Origin: Cryptomeria japonica
Lineage: Eukaryota; Streptophyta; Pinopsida; Cupressales; Cupressaceae
Length of the DNA: 64,000 nucleotides
Assembly: GCF_030272615.1 (NCBI RefSeq)
Contig: NC_081412.1
Span: 686,892,583-686,956,582, forward strand
Reading direction: 5' to 3'
Shown here: positions 56,811-64,000 of the stretch, piece by piece
How positions within the stretch are numbered: position 1 is the first letter of the stretch
How the letters are laid out: each line of letters begins with the position of its first letter
Notes under the pieces: generated by a model
What the model saw: only the letters and a program-made list of their open reading frames with translations
Database searches by the model: none
What the model was told of the DNA's origin: nothing
Made by a program: the position numbers and the translations under genes

Positions 56811-57937
56811 TGTTGGCATTTTTTATGTTTACGTTGTGATTGTCATTGATGGACACACACTTGCATTGAGATCTCCTTTGTATGTATGAGTTTGAGCACA
56901 ATAGGTATTTGTTCCAACCGGTATGTTGTATTATAGTCTTTAGACTATTGGTGTTTTGCAGAATGTGTTTCCTGGTCTGAAGCAGCATGTTGACCCCAAG
57001 TGGTTCATGGATACCAAGCGGTACAAGGGACTAAAGCGGCATAACACATTTTTACCAGTCTTCATTTTTGTCAAACCGGCAACAGGCATTTTGAATGAAC
57101 CAGTAATACTCTGTGATGAGTTACCAACCGGCATTTTGTGATGAGTTACCATCCACCAATTGTTTGACAGTACTGACACTTTAACAATGCTTTTTGTGTC
57201 ATCGTACCAAGTATGTCCAGGTTCATTGAACCTAGGAAATTGTTATGTAATCCTATTGGACCGACATGAAATTAGATTCCTTTATAAGGACATCATGTCT
57301 AGGGTTTTAGGTCATTGATGTGAATATACCAAAAGTTTATGTTGTTGCTAGGGTTTAAGGAGATTGAGGAGTTGGAGAGAATATGAATGTGTAGAAGACT
57401 GAAGTAATGTTGGAGTGCATTAGGAATGAGCTACTAAGGATATAACCAAGCAGTCTATGCTACTAGCTAGATCAAACACTTGTTGATTACTCACATCTTT
57501 GACAAGTTTGTAGCCCTTAACTAGGTAGGCCCAAAAGCCTTTTGTAAATCCTCTAACAAGGTGGTTCACATCTATGGATCTAAAATCCTCTAGCAAGGTA
57601 GTTTTAATTGGACTTATCTCCTAACAGAGATTGAGATTCCTAAAAGGATCTGTTCTGGTAAAGAACATTGTAAGACCTTAACTGGTCTGACCTTAACCAG
57701 TCTGGTTCCTATTCTGCAAATAGTTACTTGTGAGTTCCATCTCACCGTGGTTTTTCCCATTTGGGTTTCCACGTCAAAATCTCATGTGTTATGGTGTTTG
57801 TGCTTCTGTGGGTGAATGCATTATTTTCTATTTGGTTTGCATGTGTGCTAACTGGTTTACTATCAGTCTTGTAAAGTGTTTAAGTGCGAAGATTTTTGGC
57901 ATACTAATTCACCCCCCCCACCTCTTGGTATTCATCA
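56811..57937 (+). repeat. LTR shared by elements A and B (1,127 bp)
   Basis: Starts TGTTGGCATTTT and ends TATTCATCA. It serves as 3' end of A and 5' end of B. Features are CGG-core motifs at 56919, 57019, 57036, 57077 and 57129, an inverted repeat ATAGTCT-TT-AGACTAT (56933-56948), a CCTCTAACAAGG ladder (57535-57680), the U5 stem-loop (57746-57773) and a C-rich end (57911-57919). Over the 732 bp that can be compared with the LTR at 63269 I count six differences, all transitions. Confidence 0.92.
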
Positions 57938-57938
57938 A

Positions 57939-57952
57939 TTGGTATTAGAGCC
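57939..57952 (+). promoter_or_regulatory. Primer-binding site of element B, one base changed
   Basis: TTGGTATTAGAGCC differs from the initiator-Met complement by one C-to-T change (CAG to TAG), the same kind of change that broke the ORFs. Confidence 0.85.
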
Positions 57953-57987
57953 TACCTTTATATAAGTTTAACTACTTGGAAAGAGAT

Positions 57988-59264
57988 ATGGGGGAATACT
58001 CTATAAGCGAACTTACTCATCGGCTCACTCAGGCTGAGCAACCCTTTGATGATCTTATGGTCAAATACAAGGCATCTCAAGCAAAAAGGAGAGAACATGC
58101 AGAAAAGTTGATGGAGCTATCTAAAAATAGTTCTTCAGATGAAGCAGACATGGAAGCCCTAATTGTAGAAGTAAATAAGTTGAATGAATCAAACTCCAAC
58201 CTGAGAAAGGAATTGGAAGGACTGACTATCCAGATGTGTCAAGATCTTGAGAACCGGAGGAAAGTTGAAGATCTGGTGAGAGAAAGAGATCATGAGATCT
58301 CCAAGCTGAAACAAGAGATCAGTACCCTAACTGCTCAACTCCATCCAAGAAAAGTGGAAAAGGAAGACATGCAAGGAGAACTGAACATTTCCATCTCTGA
58401 GAATGAAAACCTATTGGAAACAAATGCTGTATTTCCAAAGAACTCTCTGAGTCAAAGGAAATACTTGCTAAGTTCAACAAGAGCACTATCAAGATAGAGA
58501 AAAAGCTTGAATCTGCCAAACCGGTCAAGAATACCAATGGACTTGGTTATTCCGGTCATGAGGAAGGTGAGACCTCTAGTACAAATGTTGGAACATCAAA
58601 GACACAACTGACATCAAAGGATAAAGACAAGCAAAAGTTTAAACCTATTTGCTTAAACTGTCTTAAAGAAGGACATACTACAAATCTGTGTAGGAGTAAG
58701 GCTTACAACAATTTTCCTTATTTCCTAAATAGTAAGCCTAGAACCTATAGATTTGATTGTAATTGTTATGCATGCAACAAGTATGGGCATAGAGCATCTA
58801 AATGCAAGTCTGTCATGAATAACACTGGAAGATATCCTCAGAGAACCCAAGGAGTTGGTCCTGAACCTTTTGTGAACTAGAATCACAACAGGTTTAATGC
58901 CTTCAATCATCAGCAAAGAAGCGATGGCTATCAAGTGTCAACCGGATGGAGAGCAAACTGTATGGTATGTCATGGTCATGGTCACACTGCTACAACATGC
59001 AGAAGGAAGAATGGAAACATGAACAATGGACCTTGGAGAGAACCTGGATTGGTTTGCTATCACTACAACAAACCGGGTCACATTGCCAGATTCTATAGAT
59101 CAAGAAAGGACATATCTGATGATATACCGGTCACTTTGGAAGGAAACATTGATGTTGACACTGTTCAAGTGGACATGAACAAAACCTGGAAGAAGAAACC
59201 AGTGGTGCTACAAGAGGAACCGGTTTCTACACCTAGTGTGGAAATCACGGAACCAGAAAACTAA
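57988..59264 (+). pseudogene. Element B ORF1: coiled coil plus zinc knuckles (Gag-like)
   Basis: ATG at 57988 (MGEYSISELTHRLTQAEQP). About 150 residues of heptads (EVNKLNESNSNLRKELEGL) lead to a frame change between about 58430 and 58500. The second half then reads on with CLNCLKEGHTTNLC (58657), CYACNKYGHRASKC (58768), CMVCHGHGHTATTC (58961) and CYHYNKPGHIARFY (59057, both outer Cys lost). A TAG sits near 58878. The C-terminus ends SVEITEPEN at 59264. This is the same architecture as A ORF1 and the 4-6 kb remnant. RNA packaging is inferred from the knuckles. Confidence 0.75.
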
Positions 59265-59714
59265 GCTTCAGAAAAGCTTAGGGGGAGAAAAGGGCGAAAT
59301 GTTTTAAACCCCCGGTTTACACCGGTAAAAGACCTTAACCGGTATGTGATACCTGTCATCTGGCAGAAGACTGGAAATGATAAAAAGGCAAATTAGGGTT
59401 TATGCCCTAATTGAGGAGCATTAATTGTGGTAGGTGAGAAATATGTTTAAAAGGATTTTTCAAATCATTTCTCATTATCATTTTTCGAGTGAAGAAAAGT
59501 TTTTCAAAGAGCAGAGCAACGAAAAGGTGATTTGAGTGGAGATTTTGAGAAATTGAGAAACCGCGAAGGAGATTCAAATTCAAACTACAAACGGTCAAGT
59601 GGAGAACACAAAGCGGTGATTCAGCAACCGACAAAGTGTGAAGTGAAGGAGAATCGGCAAGCCCTAAATTCGTGTGTTTCAAAAGGTATTTCTCGAGTTC
59701 TTGAAATTTCTATC
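59265..59714 (+). promoter_or_regulatory. Spacer between ORF1 and ORF2 of element B
   Basis: It holds a purine-rich GCTTAGGGGGAGAAAAGGG (59276-59294) resembling the element's own polypurine tracts, several CCGGT motifs (59310-59345), and a leader-like stretch with GTTTAAAAGG (about 59445) before ORF2. It could be a central polypurine tract or an internal promoter; neither is proven. An upstream extension of the ORF2 frame is open from 59532 but starts without support. Confidence 0.4.
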
Positions 59715-62700
59715 ATGGCTTCCGCATCTCATGCCAGTTCTAGTGCATCTATCGAGTCTGCAAGTTTTATTCAAGGAAAGTCTAAGTATAATGCCCTATC
59801 ATTAGTCCCAGCTGGTGTGATAGTAGAAGAGGGAATTTCTGACTACATAGATTGCAAGATTGAAGACCTAGGGTCTCTAGCCATCCATTCCCAGTTAGGT
59901 TTATTTTGTAGAAAGGATAAGAAGATCAAACCAGAGTATAATATTTTGGAGAAGAAGAAGCTCCACAATGTTGTTTACTTCCCGGAGGATTTCACAGAGG
60001 ATCATATAAGGATCATTCTGAGTAGAGTCCATGGTGATAAGATGTACCTGGAGAGAACACATGACATCACACCACAGGTAATTCATGTAGTCACCGGATT
60101 CTACAACATAGGGGAAGTACCAGCCCTCAGAACGGTAAGCAAAACTAAAATGTCCAAGCTCACCGGTTCAGTGAGCACCTCACGAGGCATGATAGTCAAT
60201 TCTATCAAGGATGATCTAGTGAAGTATGCATGTATGATGATTGGATACCGGACATTCTCAGCTAGCAAAATTAACTCTGTATCTGCTACAGTGGTAAATG
60301 TCGCTTACCAGATGATAAAGGAGGATGCATCATTTGATCTGTGCACCAGTATGCAGAGACAACTCTTGTTGAATCTGAAGTTGATCAAACATGATAATGC
60401 ACTAAGGTTCAAGTTTGGGCAACTACTGGTTGGGTTGTTCTTCTATTTCCAAGGCTACTTTCTAGGAGTAGGAGATGCTCAGTGGTTTGCTGACCAACTG
60501 GTCACCAAGCAAATCAAGGAAAGCATTGACGTAGTTACCCTGATGTTCTGAACAAGTATTTTGATGAGTTCAAATGGAAAATGAGCCAAAGAATGAGAAT
60601 ATCTGGTGACATCATCAAGAAATATGAGGACGATATTTGTTTCACCAACAAGGTGGATCAATGCATAATGGATGTTGTTGAGCCTAGACAGGAAGAAGTG
60701 GAGCCAATGGGCTATGAGGTGATGTACAATATGCTGGAAGGGTATGCCTCTACCCTTATTGCCTCAGCTCTTGATCCTAACGCAAAGAGGACCGGAACCT
60801 ATCTAGAAAGGGTTACACCAATCGAGGAACCCTCTGTAAAGAAAGGAAAAGAACCTGCAGTGAAGAAGGCAAAGGCAGTGCCTGCAGCATCAGCACTGGT
60901 TACTACTGCAACTCCAAAAGTGACCAAGAGATCACCAGCCAAGAAGAAACCGGAAGCGGCACCGGCTAAAGTGTTCGAGAGAAAGAGGAAAACAAGGAAT
61001 ACCTCTCCAGACTCAGAAGAAACTATGTCTGAGGAAAAGCCAAAGAAAACACGTCAAGCAAAGAGAAAGACAAAGAATGAACTGGCATCATTTGCACCGG
61101 TAAATATAGATATCTCTTCCCATAAACCTTTGACACATTGTCAAAGAACAATAAAGAATATTAGGAAAAAAGTGCTACATGGCTTAATTGAGTGTTTTCA
61201 TGACTTTAATGATGATGAAAAGGAAGTGGTTGAAAAGGAAATAATTCAGTATTTATGTGTTAATGACCAGTCGCCCTCATAGATTAAATCTCAGACATCG
61301 GATTCCTTATATATGTCACTAGATAATAGATGGCGCATTGCCATAGAAAAGGAAAAAGAAATTAGGGAGAAAGTATTTGCACAATACTTTCCTGACCTGT
61401 CAAATTCTGAATTATTTGATGTTATTGACCAAAATAAAGGACTCTTCTTCACTAGAAGAAGAAGACTTTGGCTATTAGAAGGTAGATTTGATGATGTCGA
61501 AAAAGACACTCATCACTATATGACAACTATTGTCGAGTCTCACAAAGCGCGTCTAACCAATTGGCAAGCTGAAAAAGAACCGGTTATATCCAAATCAGAT
61601 GAAGTATTTGATGATGAAGGAAATATGGTTGTTGAACCGATCAAAACCATTGATGTCAATGCTTTGGACGTAGAGGATGTTACTCAGGAAATGCCATCTG
61701 AGGCAACAAGACAGGAGCAACAAGCTAAATAGGTTGATAAGCAAACCGAGGACAGATAGGAAGCGGCAAAGGAAGAGGCTGAGCAGAGGAAAAAGGATGA
61801 AGAAGAGAAGCAAAAAAAGGAAGAAGAAGAGAAGAAGAAAAAGGATGAAGAAGAGAAGAAGAAAAAGGATGAAGAAGAGAAGAAGAAAAAGGATGAAGAG
61901 GAGAAGAAGAAGAAAGATGAAGAGGAGAAGAAGAAGAAGGATGGAGAAGAGAAAAAGAAGCAAGAAGAAGAAAAGAAGAAGAAGGAAGAGGAAGATAAGA
62001 AACAGCAGAAAAAGAAGGAAGCAGAAAAGAAAAAGGCTGAGGAGGACAAGGAAGCAGAGAAGAGGAGAGAAGCGGAGAAGTAGAAAGTGGAAGACAAAAA
62101 GGCAGGAGAAGTGGAGAAGAGTACCCAAATGGAAACTCTGAAGGCAACCAAGAGTCAAGCCAAACAGGCTGATCTCACCAGTCCTATCGATCTCCAATCT
62201 GCAAGTGAAACGGAGTTAATGTAGAGCATCAAGGTTGCTCAAGAGCACCTTGAAATTATTCGAAGGAAGAAGAAGCAAGATGTAATTGAAGCGGCTGTGG
62301 ACACTCTTACCGATTTGATACTCGGTACAAATCTTCCCAACACCAATTCATCACTAGCTAAACTTAAGCTCCTATGCATAGCAGTGGATGATCAGGTGCA
62401 AAACCTAGAAGAGGCAGCAGAGGAAAATGTCAAAAAAGAGCATCAAAAAGCTCTTAATATAGCTCTGGTGAAGAAGTTGAATGAGATCCGATCTGAACTA
62501 AAGAAAGAACAAAAGGATATAAGGGATGCCCTGGATGAGCGGAATCTACTACTCAGCAAGATCTGCCAACCCCATCTATTCTATGATGATGTGCTAGCTT
62601 AGAAGCAAAAGCTTCAAACGGACTTGCAGTCCTACATGAGCACATTCAACCCACCTTATGACTCCTTTACAACTTATATGAAAACCATTCACCGGTTTCA

Positions 62701-62995
62701 CATCCAGTCAACAAAAATGGAGCAAGAGATTAGCACCCGGTCTAGAGATTTGCAGGAGCTACAACTAGTTCTACTCCCACAATTGCAAATTCTTCAGAAG
62801 TGCTATCTGAACCTGGATGCCTTAACAGTTACATAGGAGATGAGCACAATTGATGCCATGGAAGAATAGGTCTCCCAGGTGCAGACAGAAAAGGAAGTAG
62901 CCACCTCCCTAGTTGAGTCTTGGTCTTTATCGATGAAACAATTCTTGTAGGATTTTAAATCTGTTTTTGACAAGTATTATTCCTTATTGTCATAA
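59715..62995 (+). pseudogene. Element B ORF2: about 1,090-residue protein of unknown function
   Basis: I do not recognise the family. The ATG at 59715 (MASASHASSSASIES) matches the start of A ORF2. The N-terminal globular part (to about residue 330) includes IRIILSRVHGDKMYLERTHD, VIHVVTGFYNI and LLVGLFFYFQGYFLGVGDAQ. A one-base frame change lies near 60535. Then come a basic stretch (KKPEAAPAKVFERKRKTR), an acidic/helical segment, a KKKDEEE tandem repeat (61790-61990) and a helical tail. After the frame change it is interrupted by nine stops, all TAG (61280, 61730, 61757, 62081, 62222, 62600, 62834, 62867, 62948), before the terminal TAA at 62993. Three of the TAGs can be read as C-to-T changes by comparison with element A. 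Confidence 0.65.
61790..61990 (+). repeat. Minisatellite of about 24-30 bp coding KKKDEEE
   Basis: Units of GATGAAGAAGAGAAGAAG type repeat about six times with GAG/GAA variation, then degenerate. The protein is a long single helix of Lys/Glu. Long ORFs on the opposite strand are repeat artefacts. Confidence 0.92.
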
Positions 62996-63048
62996 ACTTT
63001 TATTATTTTGAAAACAGGATTGATCGGCTATACTTTGTCATTGTTGGC

Positions 63049-63268
63049 AAAGGGGGAGAAGAATTCTATTTGAGAAAAGTATCTGGTTATCAAAATTTTG
63101 ATATATGCTTTGAATATCTCAATGTTTATGCTCTTTATGCAAAATTGTTATACATGGTGTATATGCTTAGGGGGAGCAATTTTGCTAATGGCCTGATTTT
63201 GTTGTAAAACACTTAGATGTCAAAATTTTATTTTCCTAAGTGTTGCCATCAATGCCAAAGGGGGACAT
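63049..63268 (+). promoter_or_regulatory. Polypurine tracts of element B
   Basis: GGCAAAGGGGGAGAAG at about 63047-63062, CTTAGGGGGAGC near 63166, and the LTR-proximal CCAAAGGGGGACA (63255-63267). Element A has the same series at about 56571, 56691 and 56798. Confidence 0.8.
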
Positions 63269-64000
63269 TGTTGGCATTTTTTATGTTTACGTTGTGATTG
63301 TCATTGATGGACACACACTTGCATTGAGATCTCCTTTGTATGTATGAGTTTGAGCACAATAGGTATTTGTTCCAACCGGTATGTTGTATTATAGTCTTTA
63401 GACTATTGGTGTTTTGCAGAATGTGTTTCCTGGTCTGAAGCAGCATGTTGACCCCAAGTGGTTCATGGATACCAAGCGGTACAAGGGACTAAAGCGGCAT
63501 AACACATTTTTACCAGTCTTCATTTTTGTCAAACCGGCAACAGGCATTTTGAATGAACCAGTAATACTCTGTGATGAGTTACCAACCGGCATTTTGTGAT
63601 GAGTTACCATCCACCAATTGTTTGACAGTACTGACACTTTAACGGTGCTTTTTGTGTCATCGTACCAAGTATGTCCAGGTTCATTGAACCTAGGAAATTG
63701 TTATGTAATCCTATTGGACCGACATGAAATTAGATTCCTTTATAAGGACATCATGTCTAGGGTTTTAGGTCATTGATGTGAATATACCAAAAGTTTATGT
63801 TGTTGCTAGGGTTTAAGGAGATTGAGGAGTTGGAGAGAATATGAATGTGTAGAAGACTGAAGTAATGTTGGAGTACATTAGGAATGAGCTACTAAAGATA
63901 TAACCAAGCAGTCTATGCTACTAGCTAGATCAAACACTTGTTGATTACTCACATCTTTGACAAGTTTGTAGCCCTTAACCGGGTAGGCCCAAAAGCCTTT
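63269..64000 (+). repeat. 3' LTR of element B, cut by the window end
   Basis: Matches 56811-57542 almost exactly. Confidence 0.95.

Larger units (their letters stand above)
57938..63268 (+). mobile_element. Element B internal region (gag-only, no RT)
   Basis: 5.3 kb between two near-identical LTRs. It contains ORF1 (57988-59264), a 450-bp spacer, ORF2 (59715-62995) and a polypurine-rich 3' end (about 63050-63268). No protease, RT, RNase H or integrase motif. The closest described category is TR-GAG elements (terminal-repeat retrotransposons with only GAG); the long ORF2 is not part of that description. Confidence 0.8.

Noticed and set aside
61790-61990. Regular 24-30 bp repeats considered as a CRISPR-like array
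   Set aside because: There are no unique spacers; units are contiguous and in frame with a protein, and the DNA is eukaryotic.
61595-62197. Long minus-strand ORFs (Ser/Phe/Leu-rich, up to 200 codons)
   Set aside because: They are the complement of the Lys/Glu-coding GAA/GAG minisatellite in ORF2; purine repeats leave all opposite frames open. The leucine-rich product only looks like a membrane protein.

Overview
This window is plant nuclear DNA made almost entirely of retrotransposons, nested in and broken by one another. I find no intact host gene, rRNA or tRNA. The evidence for a plant is the set of element families: Ty1/copia pol, a Ty3/gypsy Tat-lineage element with a second, archaeal-type RNase H and an antisense plant-mobile-domain (PMD) gene, a chromodomain-bearing Ty3/gypsy element, and initiator-Met primer-binding sites (TGGTATCAGAGC). 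Long LTRs, old decayed copies and the absence of genes suggest a large genome, possibly a gymnosperm; that last step is a guess.

Layout. 1-3889: 3' part of a decayed + strand copia element with a 1.4 kb LTR. 3890-6930: remnant of a minus-strand gag-only element (coiled coil plus zinc knuckles), split by a solo-LTR-like insert. 6932-8257: a + strand gypsy gag remnant. 8263-24288: a complete 16.0 kb minus-strand Tat element bounded by the 5-bp target duplication TAGAT, with 1.2 kb LTRs, a gag-pro-G-patch-RT-RNaseH-aRNH-integrase pseudogene and a captured PMD gene running the opposite way with its own TATA box and predicted intron. 24294-28848: unassigned sequence and an unrecognised minus-strand coding region. 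29799-37486: a mosaic of three minus-strand copia/LTR pieces, flanked on both sides by the same 1.1 kb of host sequence. 38595-39956: AT-rich, nothing recognised. 39957-43270: a small non-autonomous LTR element with no coding capacity. 43271-44230 and 50513-50962: LINE-like remnant interrupted by a 6.3 kb chromovirus (44231-50512). 50963-51776: LTR-like fragment. 51785-64000: two gag-only LTR elements (A and B) in tandem sharing the middle LTR. Each encodes a coiled-coil/zinc-knuckle ORF1 and a large ORF2 of unknown function, and neither has a reverse transcriptase.

Three themes join the regions. First, in several elements the reading frame is free of indels over kilobases and is broken almost only by TAG (some TGA), as expected when cytosines in CAG and CGA are methylated and deaminate. 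Second, unrelated LTR families share a modular LTR layout: CCGG-core motifs about 20 bp apart in U3, a ladder of CCTCTAACAAGGT-like units, a U5 hairpin, and repeated polypurine tracts before the 3' LTR. Third, the 29.8-37.5 kb block has the marks of break repair by copying rather than ordinary transposition: a 1.1 kb flanking duplication and scrambled filler DNA at one junction.

Nothing here appears able to transpose on its own. The most novel items are the gag-plus-ORF2 family at 52-64 kb, the antisense PMD gene in the Tat element, and the repair-mediated insertion.
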